DNA from: an uncultured Bacteroides sp.
GTDB lineage: Bacteria > Bacteroidota > Bacteroidia > Bacteroidales > Bacteroidaceae
NCBI GenBank assembly: GCA_959606905.1
Contig: CAUHML010000026.1
Coordinates: forward strand, 1 to 42,284
Length of the DNA stretch: 42,284 nucleotides
Direction of reading: 5' to 3'
The position numbers were made by a program, and so were the translations under genes. Below are positions 34,733 through 42,284 of the stretch, piece by piece (position 1 is the stretch's first letter; every line of letters begins with the position of its first letter). The notes below the pieces were generated by a model that worked only from the letters and a program-made list of their open reading frames with translations, was not told the DNA's origin and ran no database searches.

Positions 34733-35758
34733 TCATTCAGGAAGTGTGATCACAATATTTTTTCCCTCAATGATATAAGTCATTTTATCGGTAGATGATA
34801 GTACATCCATAATTTCCCGGATACTCTGTTCCCTTCTGCGGAAATTACCATAGAAACGGACGGAGTTTAGAGCAGCGTCTGCAATAGTGATTTTTATGTT
34901 GTAGCTTCTTTCTAGTTCCTTCACAATATCGGGGAGCAGCGCTTCGTCGAAATAGAGACGGTCGTTTGTCCATTCGGCACTGTAAGCAGCTTTAGTACTT
35001 GAAATCAATAATTTTCCGGTCTTCTTGTCTAATAGGGCTTGCTGATCCGGGTGAAGTATCGTTTCCTTTTGTTGGGTGCTGAGAGCCACTTTACCTTCGA
35101 GCAAACAAACTTTCGCTTCCAGATCATCCTGATAATTTCTGAAATTGAATTTGGTTCCTAATACCTTTACGTCCAGTTCATCAGTATGTACTTTAAAAGG
35201 AATATGTTTATTCTTGGTTACTTCGAAATAAGCTTCTCCGGTAAGATTCAGTGCCCGTTCGTTGATACCGAAGTCTTGCGCATAACTCATCTTCGAACCG
35301 GCATTGAGCCAGACCAGCGTCCCGTCCGGAAGATATAATTTGGTTTTTGAGCCGTATGGGGCTTCAATGGAAATTTGGGTTAACTGCTTGCGGATAACAC
35401 TCTTTCCTGTCTGGAAAGCAATCGTTCCGCAAATAAAGACAATGATAGTCATCGCGGCAGCATACATCCATGGGCGAAGTTGGAAAGCCTTGCGTTTATT
35501 GATACCTTGTTGGGTAGTTTCTCCGGTTCGTCTCAGGAATAGTTGATAAGCTCTGTCTTTGTTGAAGCTATGAACATCGTCTGCCTCATTCGAGGCGGCT
35601 ATCCATACCTCCTGTATATCGGAGAAATATTTTCTGTTTTCTTCCGAGGCATTCAGCCATTCTTGAAATGATTGCATTTCTTCCGGTGTCAGGCTATTGG
35701 TCAGATATCCGGTAATCCAATCGTGGACTGTGTCTGTATGTAGTGATTGTTCATCCAT
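34733..35758 (-). CDS. FecR-type anti-sigma factor
   Basis: 341 residues. The N-terminal cytoplasmic anti-sigma part (about 1-85: DWITGYLTNSLTPEEMQSFQEWLNASEENRKYFSDIQEVW) should bind the ECF sigma factor. One membrane helix (about 92-113: PWMYAAAMTIIVFICGTIAFQTG) follows. The periplasmic FecR domain has YGSKTKLYLPDGTLVWLNAGS and LTGEAYFEVTKNKHIPF, then VLGTKFNFRNY, and the C-terminal STN-binding domain ends VRFYGNFRRREQSIREIMDVL. It is 34 bp behind the sigma gene and 233 bp before susC, forming the usual sigma-FecR-SusC signalling set. Confidence 0.95.
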   Translation of the reverse strand: MDEQSLHTDTVHDWITGYLTNSLTPEEMQSFQEWLNASEENRKYFSDIQEVWIAASNEADDVHSFNKDRAYQLFLRRTGETTQQGINKRKAFQLRPWMYAAAMTIIVFICGTIAFQTGKSVIRKQLTQISIEAPYGSKTKLYLPDGTLVWLNAGSKMSYAQDFGINERALNLTGEAYFEVTKNKHIPFKVHTDELDVKVLGTKFNFRNYQDDLEAKVCLLEGKVALSTQQKETILHPDQQALLDKKTGKLLISSTKAAYSAEWTNDRLYFDEALLPDIVKELERSYNIKITIADAALNSVRFYGNFRRREQSIREIMDVLSSTDKMTYIIEGKNIVITLPE

Positions 35759-35792
35759 AAATAATGATTGCCTTTATATATACTACAGTTTT

Positions 35793-36395
35793 TTAGAATA
35801 AGAGGGTAGGGTAAAAAGCGAGAAAAATGCATAAAAAAGTTCCAAATTCTTTCTTGAGTACTACTAATGCGTTCTTTATGTGATATTTAACCGTATTGAC
35901 GGAGATGCCAAGTTCCTGAGAAATTTCTTCGTAGCTCATCTCTCGGAAGCGGCTCATCATAAATACCTGCTTGCAGACAGGGGGAAGTTTTTGAATCACT
36001 TCCTGAATTTTATGTTCCAGTTCTTTCTTTATTAGCGTCCCTAGAGGTTGCTGATTGTCTGGGATGATATTTTGCAGTTGGATTCCTGCCCGTTCCATAA
36101 CAGAAAAACGGATTTCCACTTCTTGTTGTTTGAGAGCCAGATAATTCAGGCATTTATTACGTACGGCTATAATTAAGTAATTACGTAGAGGAGGAACAAG
36201 TTCCAGATTCTCCCTAATCTCCCATAAGTGAAAAATAACATCACTGACTATACTTTCTGCTTGTATTTTATCCTTCAGCATATAATAACTAAGTTTGCAG
36301 AGAGCAACATAATGATAGTCATACAAATACTTGTATGCCTCGTTGTCTCCTGCCTTTAGCTTTTTTATTATGATTTTTTCATCAACTGGATTCAT
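35793..36395 (-). CDS. ECF-type RNA polymerase sigma factor
   Basis: About 200 residues. Region 2 is YKYLYDYHYVALCKLSYYMLKDKIQAESIVSDVIFHLWEIR. Region 4 is VIQKLPPVCKQVFMMSRFREMSYEEISQELGISVNTVKYHIKNALVVLKKE, with a clear HTH. The C-terminus ends in a short hydrophobic stretch (FGTFLCIFLAFYPTLLF), which is common in Bacteroides ECF factors. The start MNPVDEK at 36395 was chosen; 36410 (MKKHT) is nearly as good. An ATG at 36446 is less likely because a promoter-like TTAATTTG lies at 36444-36451. It probably drives susC when released by FecR. Confidence 0.93.
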   Translation of the reverse strand: MNPVDEKIIIKKLKAGDNEAYKYLYDYHYVALCKLSYYMLKDKIQAESIVSDVIFHLWEIRENLELVPPLRNYLIIAVRNKCLNYLALKQQEVEIRFSVMERAGIQLQNIIPDNQQPLGTLIKKELEHKIQEVIQKLPPVCKQVFMMSRFREMSYEEISQELGISVNTVKYHIKNALVVLKKEFGTFLCIFLAFYPTLLF

Positions 36396-36592
36396 AGTGT
36401 GCTTTTTCATCTCTGCAATATTCGGATAATATATTGAAAGATGCAAATTAATTGGAGGAAAAATACTCTCTCCCCATTTTCATTTATGATATATTCTTCC
36501 ACAAACTAAAAACTGAGGATATGAAAAATTAATGATGATTACTGATTGAAATATGAATACATTTATATCTTGTATTTTAATTAATTTTTTCA

Positions 36593-36600
36593 TATTTTTG
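36593..36600 (+). promoter_or_regulatory. Promoter of hybrid two-component regulator
   Basis: TATTTTTG matches TAnnTTTG. The transcript would start about 25 nt before the ATG at 36630, which supports that start over the GTG at 36621. Confidence 0.6.
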
Positions 36601-36629
36601 CAGGGTATTTTTGAATATTTGTGAAAGAC

Positions 36630-39600
36630 ATGAATGGTTTTGTAAAAATGGGAAGATGTTTGTTTTTTGTGCTTCTTCTCATAAGTAGTACTGTAAGTAA
36701 AGGGCAGATTTATAAGTATATAGGTCTGGAGGACGGTTTGAATAACCAAAAAATATACCATATCCAAAAGGACCAACGGGGCTATATGTGGTTTCTGACT
36801 CAGGAGGGGATAGACCGTTATGATGGCAAACATATCAAGCATTACAACTTTTCAGACGACAGTATGAAACTGGATTCACGTATTGCCTTAAACTGGCTCT
36901 ACATGGACAGCGAAAATGTATTATGGGTAATCGGTCAGAAAGGTCGTATTTTCAGGTACGATTTGCAACATGATAAATTCGAACTGGCTTATGTGCATCC
37001 GGAGTTGATTAGAAATAAGTCGCAGGCATTTCTGAATTACGGTTATTTGGACAAGAGTGACCGTATATGGTTATGCTGTAAAGATAGTATTATCTGGTAT
37101 AATATTCGTACCGGAACAACGACACATATGCCGGCGCCGGCTATTGGTGAAATAACTACCATTGAACAGGCGGATGGTAACCATTTTTTTATTGGTACGG
37201 GAAGCGGTCTGTTTCGTGCCGGAATAGGAGATGGGAGTTTGAAACTGCTATCCGATGAAACGGTGGAAAGTATCAGTACACCAGTGCATGAACTCTATTA
37301 TCATGTCGTCTCAAAACAACTGTTTATAGGAAGCTACAAAGAGGGTGTACTTATATATGACATGGAGGGGACAGGGAAAATCATTCCTTGTCAATCACCC
37401 AATAATGTAGAGATAAACCAGATAGTTGCTTTGAACGCTCATGAGCTTTTGGTAGCTACGGGTGGAAAAGGTGTATATAAACTGGATGTGAATACCTATA
37501 TGAGTGAGCCCTATATAACTGCCAATTATAGTAGTTATAACGGGATGAACGGAAACAATATCAATGATATCTATGTAGATGAAGAAGAACGTATCTGGCT
37601 TGCCAATTATCCTACCGGTATTACCGTTCGTAACAACCGTTATGGAAGTTATGACTTGATAAGGCATTCTCTTGGCAATAGCCGCTCACTGGTGAACGAT
37701 CAGGTTCATGATGTATTGGAGGACAGTGATGGCGACCTTTGGTTTGCAACCAGTAACGGTATCAGTATCTATCAGACTGATACAAAAGAATGGCGTTCTT
37801 TTTTCAGTTCTTTTGATCCGGTACCTGATGATGAAAATCACATTTTCTTAGCGTTGTGTGAAGTCTCTCCCGGTGTGATATGGGCGGGCGGTTTTACATC
37901 AGGTATTTACAAGATAGAAAAGAAGAAGGGGTTTAAGATAAGTTACCTTTCTCCTGCTGCTATTGCAGGGGTACGGCCCGATCAATATATTTTTGACATA
38001 AAAAAAGACTCGGGCGGTGATATATGGTCCGGAGGGTATTATCATTTGAAACGCATCAATCTTGAGACTAAAAGTGTGCGTTTATATCCGGGAGTAAACT
38101 CTATCACTACCATTCAGGAGAAGGATTCCCGGCAGATGTGGATTGGTACCCGAATGGGGCTCTATCTGCTTGACAAACAATCCGGAGTTTACAGGTATAT
38201 TGACCTGCCTGTTGAATCTCTCTATATATGCGCATTATACCAAAGAGAAGACGGAATTTTGTATATTGGTACCCGTGGAGCCGGACTTCTTGTTTATGAC
38301 ATTAATAAGAAGAACTTTATTCATCAGTACCGAAGTGACAACTGTGCACTGATCTCCGATAATATTTATACAATTCTTCCGCGTCAGGACGGGAGTCTCC
38401 TGATGGGTACGGAAAATGGCATAACGATTTATTCACCTGAGGAGCACTTCTTTCGTAACTGGACACGGGAACAAGGATTGATGAGTGTTAATTTTAATGC
38501 AGGCTCTGCTACGACCTATAACAAAAGTGCGCTTGTTTTCGGGGGAAATGACGGTGCTGTCAAATTTCCAACAGACATACAGATACCGGAGCCACATTAT
38601 TCGCGTTTGCTATTGCGTGATTTTATGATAGCTTATCATCCTGTTTACCCGGGTGATGAAGGATCACCTTTGGAAAAGGATATTGACGAAACTGACCGGC
38701 TGGAACTAGCTTACGGACAAAACACGTTTTCTCTTGATGTAGCTTCTATCAACTATGATTATCCTTCCAATATTCTTTTTTCATGGAAAATCGATGGTTA
38801 TCATAAAGAGTGGAGCCGTCCGAGTCAGGATAACCGGATTATCATCAGAAATCTGCCTCCCGGCAGTTATACATTACAAATTCGTGCCGTATCCAATGAA
38901 GAAAAATATAAGACTTATGAGACAAGAAGCATTCAGATTATTATAACGCCTCCTGTATGGGCCAGTGTATGGGCTATGGTGGGATATGTAATTCTGTTGG
39001 TGTTGGTTATGGGTATTATATTCCGTATCATCATGTTGCATAAACAGAAGAAGGTGTCGGACGAAAAAACACGGTTCTTCATTAATACGGCACACGACAT
39101 ACGTACACCGTTAACATTGATAAAAGCTCCATTGGAGGAAGTCTTGGAAAATCGCATGGGGGCTGAACAGGCACTACCTCATATAAATATGGCTCTTAAA
39201 AATGTGAATACATTACTTCAGTTGACAACCAACCTGATAAATTTCGAACGGATAGATGTCTACTCTTCCACTCTTTATGTTTCTGAGTATGAGTTGAATA
39301 CTTATATGAATGATGTTTGCGCCACTTTCCGCAAATATGCCGAGATGAAGCATGTCAGGTTTGTTTATGAAAGCAATTTTGACTATTTGAGTGTGTGGTT
39401 TGATAGTGACAAAATGGGCTCTATTCTGAAGAATATTCTCTCAAATGCATTGAAATATACACCTGAAGACGGTAGTGTGTGTATTTACGCTTCCGAGGAA
39501 GGAAATAGTTGGAGTATTGAGGTGAAAGATACGGGAATCGGTATTCCAACGTGTGAACAGAAGAAATTGTTCAGAAACTATTTTCGGGGTAGTAATGTCG

Positions 39601-40646
39601 TTAATCTGAAGGTGACAGGTAGCGGAATCGGACTGATGCTGGTATACAAACTGGTTAAGTTACATAAAGGTAAGATTCAGATTCAGAGTGCTGAAAATCA
39701 AGGAACTTGTGTACGGATTACTTTTCCGAAAGGAAATAGCCATTTCCATAAAGCAAAATTTATCTCTCCCAAAACACCGGATGAACGTTTGGAGACTATT
39801 GTAACAGGTGATACGCCGGGATTACCGGATATGGAGATATCCCGGATCAACAGTTCCTTGCAGCGTATTTTGATAGTGGAGGATAATGATGATTTGCGTA
39901 ATTATCTGGTGGATATGCTTCGGACGGGTTATAATATCCAGTCCTGTCCGAATGGAAAGGAGGCTCTTATTATAATCCGGGAATTTAATCCGGATCTCGT
40001 CATATCCGATATAATGATGCCTGAGATGGGTGGAGATGAACTTTGTGCAACTATAAAGGGGGATCTTGAGATGTCTCATATTCCGGTTGTTTTGCTGACT
40101 GCGCTGGGGGATGAGAAACATATGCTCGAAGGATTGGAAATCGGAGCGGATGCTTATATTACCAAACCTTTTAGTGTGGGGATACTCAAAGCAACGATTA
40201 AGAACATACTAACAAATCGTGCTTTGCTCCGCCGGGTTTATAATAGTATCGAAGATGAAGAACCGAATTTTCCGGTTAATTGCACTAATACCTTAGACTG
40301 GAAATTCATTGCTTCTGTCAAGGAATGTATAGAGAAGAACATGGGGGATTCGGACTTTAATGTGGAAATGCTCAGCAACCTGCATTATATGAGTCGTACG
40401 AGCTTCTTCAACAAACTCAAGGCATTGACTGGCTATGCTCCGGCTGATTATATCCGGCTGATACGTTTGCAACATGCTGCACAGTTGCTGAAGCAGGGTG
40501 AATATACAATAACGGAGATTGCCGACAAAGTCGGATTCTCGGATGCGAAATATTTCCGTGAGGTATTTAAAAAGTATTATGGAGTAAGTCCGAGTAAGTA
40601 TGTAGAGGCGGAGAAGATACATTCTCAGTCTTCAGAGCAAGACTGA
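36630..40646 (+). CDS. Hybrid two-component system sensor/regulator (HTCS)
   Basis: 1338 residues. After a signal peptide (LFFVLLLISSTVSKGQ) come two beta-propellers of Reg_prop repeats (about 25-640; for example IYHIQKDQRGYMWFLTQEGIDRYDG) and a Y_Y_Y domain (about 690-775). A membrane helix (ASVWAMVGYVILLVLVMGIIFRIIML) precedes the histidine kinase with HDIRTPLTL (His822), NILSNALKYTPEDG, DTGIGIP and GSGIGLML. A receiver domain follows (VISDIMMPEMGG, Asp1127). The C-terminal AraC HTH is FNVEMLSNLHYMSRTSFFNKLKALTGYAPADYIR. All catalytic parts are intact. It binds a glycan in the periplasm and activates glycan genes. It diverges from the ECF sigma gene. Its target operon is not shown by sequence. 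Confidence 0.95.
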   Translation: MNGFVKMGRCLFFVLLLISSTVSKGQIYKYIGLEDGLNNQKIYHIQKDQRGYMWFLTQEGIDRYDGKHIKHYNFSDDSMKLDSRIALNWLYMDSENVLWVIGQKGRIFRYDLQHDKFELAYVHPELIRNKSQAFLNYGYLDKSDRIWLCCKDSIIWYNIRTGTTTHMPAPAIGEITTIEQADGNHFFIGTGSGLFRAGIGDGSLKLLSDETVESISTPVHELYYHVVSKQLFIGSYKEGVLIYDMEGTGKIIPCQSPNNVEINQIVALNAHELLVATGGKGVYKLDVNTYMSEPYITANYSSYNGMNGNNINDIYVDEEERIWLANYPTGITVRNNRYGSYDLIRHSLGNSRSLVNDQVHDVLEDSDGDLWFATSNGISIYQTDTKEWRSFFSSFDPVPDDENHIFLALCEVSPGVIWAGGFTSGIYKIEKKKGFKISYLSPAAIAGVRPDQYIFDIKKDSGGDIWSGGYYHLKRINLETKSVRLYPGVNSITTIQEKDSRQMWIGTRMGLYLLDKQSGVYRYIDLPVESLYICALYQREDGILYIGTRGAGLLVYDINKKNFIHQYRSDNCALISDNIYTILPRQDGSLLMGTENGITIYSPEEHFFRNWTREQGLMSVNFNAGSATTYNKSALVFGGNDGAVKFPTDIQIPEPHYSRLLLRDFMIAYHPVYPGDEGSPLEKDIDETDRLELAYGQNTFSLDVASINYDYPSNILFSWKIDGYHKEWSRPSQDNRIIIRNLPPGSYTLQIRAVSNEEKYKTYETRSIQIIITPPVWASVWAMVGYVILLVLVMGIIFRIIMLHKQKKVSDEKTRFFINTAHDIRTPLTLIKAPLEEVLENRMGAEQALPHINMALKNVNTLLQLTTNLINFERIDVYSSTLYVSEYELNTYMNDVCATFRKYAEMKHVRFVYESNFDYLSVWFDSDKMGSILKNILSNALKYTPEDGSVCIYASEEGNSWSIEVKDTGIGIPTCEQKKLFRNYFRGSNVVNLKVTGSGIGLMLVYKLVKLHKGKIQIQSAENQGTCVRITFPKGNSHFHKAKFISPKTPDERLETIVTGDTPGLPDMEISRINSSLQRILIVEDNDDLRNYLVDMLRTGYNIQSCPNGKEALIIIREFNPDLVISDIMMPEMGGDELCATIKGDLEMSHIPVVLLTALGDEKHMLEGLEIGADAYITKPFSVGILKATIKNILTNRALLRRVYNSIEDEEPNFPVNCTNTLDWKFIASVKECIEKNMGDSDFNVEMLSNLHYMSRTSFFNKLKALTGYAPADYIRLIRLQHAAQLLKQGEYTITEIADKVGFSDAKYFREVFKKYYGVSPSKYVEAEKIHSQSSEQD

Positions 40647-40651
40647 CTAGT

Positions 40652-40692
40652 AAAAAGCCCTGTAAGAATGATTGGTTCTCACAGGGCTTTTT
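40652..40692. terminator. Bidirectional terminator
   Basis: AAAAAGCCCTGT (40652-40663) pairs perfectly with 40681-40692, giving T tracts on both strands for the convergent HTCS and transporter genes. Confidence 0.9.
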
Positions 40693-40728
40693 CTATGTCT
40701 TAATTTTATGGAAAAGGGGTACTTAAAT

Positions 40729-42243
40729 TTATAACATCTTATTAGAACCAAGTATAATCAACATGGTATATCCAAGTATCAGTCCGATAATTCCCATGAT
40801 TATACCGACTTTCTCCATATCCTTTTGTTGGATCATGCCTGTGGCATGTGCCAAAGCGTTGGGCGGAGTACTGATAGGCAATATCATTGCTAATGATGAA
40901 CCGATTGCCACTCCGATCAATAAAGTTTCTACACCTCCCAGCGAAGACAGGTTCTCACGCATACTGCTTCCCGCAATGGCAAGAATGGGAACGAGCAATG
41001 CGGCAGTCGCCGTGTGTGAGATGAAGTTTGCCATGGCGTAACAAATCAGTCCGGAGCCGACAATCATTAATACAGGAGGCCATGTGTTGAATGGGATTGC
41101 TTCGATCATGTGTTTGGCGAGTCCGGTTTCCTGTAAGGCAACCCCTAGTGCGAAGCCGCCGGCTACCATCCAGAGTACGCTCCAGCTGATTTCTTCCAGG
41201 TCGCGTTTGGTGATAACTCCTGTTATACAGAATACGGCTACCGGAATCATGGCTACCACGTTGGAGTTAACTCCTGTCACCTTGTCGAACATCCATAATA
41301 CGACCGTGATGGCGAAAGTAATATAAACTACGATCGAACGCCAGTCCTTTTTTGCTTCGCCTTCAATTTGTAATTCAATATTCTTTTGTTTGAAAGGGAA
41401 CAACCGCAAAAGAATAAACCATGCAATAAACAGTACGATAATGGTGTAAGGCAGCATAAAACTCATCCATTCTCCGAAGCCGATATTCAAGTTCAACCCT
41501 TCCGGATCATTCAGGTATTTTAGTGCAATGGCGTTGGGTGGCGTACCGATAGGAGTTCCCATACCGCCTACATTAGCAGCTACGGGAATGGCCATGGCCA
41601 GACCGATTTTTCCTTTGCCGTCTGCCGGAAGTGCCTTTAATACAGGGGTGAGGAAAGTGAGCATCATGGCAGCTGTAGCCGTGTTGCTGAGGAACATTGA
41701 AAATGCAGCCGTAACAAGAATGAATCCTAATAATACATAGCGTGATTGTGTTCCGAAGGGGCGTAACATGACACGTGCCAACAATACGTCCAGACCGCTT
41801 TTGGTCGCAGCAATGGCAAGTATGAATCCACCGATAAATAACATGATGATAGGATCGGCAAAGCAGTGCATAATGGACTTATATTTAACTGTCTGTCCCA
41901 ATTCTCCTGCTGGAATATCTTGAGTGAGGAACCATAAACTGCTGTCGGAAACGGTAAGTAATAGTAATACGACAATCAGTACGGAAGTAGTCCATGCAGG
42001 GACAGCTTCGAAAACCCACATAAGTGTGGCAAAAATAAAGATAGAAATCAGTCTTTGTTCTATAACGGTTAACCCTTCTATACCAAATGTGTCGATAGGG
42101 AGGAGCCATAGAATAAGGGAAATGGTAATAGCTACGGTTAACTTAATACATCTGGCCACTGCCTGATTCTTTGCCAACCGTCTGGCTTTCTTTAAATCCT
42201 GATAAGCTTCCACTAGATGGAAGCCATGAAAAATCTTGTACAT
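40729..42243 (-). CDS. DASS/SLC13 family sodium:anion symporter
   Basis: 504 residues with about twelve hydrophobic segments. The two family signatures are present: SNTATAAMM (186 onward) with GTPIGTPPNAIALKYL, and in the second repeat SHTATAALLVPILA with STPPNALAHATG. These SNT/TP motifs bind sodium and the carboxylate. The protein probably imports dicarboxylates, citrate or another small anion with sodium across the inner membrane. The exact substrate (succinate, citrate or sulfate) cannot be told. The N-terminal 35 residues are a charged cytoplasmic extension. The gene has its own promoter at the window edge. Confidence 0.9.
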   Translation of the reverse strand: MYKIFHGFHLVEAYQDLKKARRLAKNQAVARCIKLTVAITISLILWLLPIDTFGIEGLTVIEQRLISIFIFATLMWVFEAVPAWTTSVLIVVLLLLTVSDSSLWFLTQDIPAGELGQTVKYKSIMHCFADPIIMLFIGGFILAIAATKSGLDVLLARVMLRPFGTQSRYVLLGFILVTAAFSMFLSNTATAAMMLTFLTPVLKALPADGKGKIGLAMAIPVAANVGGMGTPIGTPPNAIALKYLNDPEGLNLNIGFGEWMSFMLPYTIIVLFIAWFILLRLFPFKQKNIELQIEGEAKKDWRSIVVYITFAITVVLWMFDKVTGVNSNVVAMIPVAVFCITGVITKRDLEEISWSVLWMVAGGFALGVALQETGLAKHMIEAIPFNTWPPVLMIVGSGLICYAMANFISHTATAALLVPILAIAGSSMRENLSSLGGVETLLIGVAIGSSLAMILPISTPPNALAHATGMIQQKDMEKVGIIMGIIGLILGYTMLIILGSNKML

Positions 42244-42276
42244 AATATTAGTTTAAGATAAAATTAAAAAACGGTG

Positions 42277-42284
42277 CAAAAATA
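42277..42284 (-). promoter_or_regulatory. Promoter of DASS transporter gene
   Basis: CAAAAATA at the window end reads TATTTTTG on the minus strand, 33 bp before the start codon. The -33 element would lie outside the window. Confidence 0.55.

Noticed and set aside
36480..36842. 120-codon minus-strand frame between the sigma gene and HTCS
   Set aside because: It overlaps the HTCS promoter and signal peptide region, is A/T-driven and has no recognisable domain.

Overview
The window looks like a chromosomal segment of a Bacteroides species close to B. thetaiotaomicron. The evidence is the repeated TAnnTTTG promoter element (with TTTG about 19 bp upstream in the best cases), the abundance of lipoproteins with SusC/SusD-type outer-membrane systems, a hybrid two-component regulator, and moderate G+C. 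No phage, transposase or integrase gene and no CRISPR array was seen. The species call is inference; no comparison could be run.

Left part (1-14.2 kb), accessory and housekeeping mix. It holds a GNAT/YoaP-type acetyltransferase, nicotinate phosphoribosyltransferase (pncB), a probable 7-alpha-hydroxysteroid dehydrogenase (hdhA), two lipoproteins, an AraC/GyrI-like regulator, a small winged-helix protein, a degenerate aspartokinase-like protein with ACT-type C-terminus, a TIGR02757 protein, an LRR lipoprotein operon with a perfect inverted repeat at its promoter, a membrane TPR/LuxR-like regulator and the broken remains of a second regulator. Three copies of a short RNA-like unit (conserved 5' core, variable terminator stem) sit at 1-50, 3677-3742 and 3954-4022.

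Middle (14.2-22.8 kb), core genes. Uracil-DNA glycosylase is followed by an RNA-biology cluster: an RRM protein, a DEAD-box helicase and a cold-shock-domain protein. After a decayed GNAT gene and tRNA-Phe comes a four-gene operon sppA-lpxK-punA-thiL.

Right part (22.8-40.7 kb), glycan use. A GH92 alpha-mannosidase lipoprotein converges on a polysaccharide utilisation locus read leftward: ECF sigma factor, FecR anti-sigma factor, SusC (with an STN signalling domain), SusD, a SusE-like/FISUMP lipoprotein, and two paralogous TIM-barrel lipoproteins that look like uncharacterised glycoside hydrolases. A full-length hybrid two-component system is divergent from the sigma gene. Between susC and fecR an opposite-strand promoter and a strong terminator delimit a probable antisense small RNA. 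The window ends with a DASS/SLC13 anion transporter.

The most unusual structures are two intergenic arrays (2266-2360 and 25146-25229) with exactly the same 22-bp architecture: hexamer, 6-nt spacer, inverted hexamer, 4-nt spacer, repeated four or more times. The hexamers differ between the two sites (GTGNCA versus TTCTCA). The layout is therefore conserved while the sequence is not, which suggests an undescribed class of palindromic repeat.
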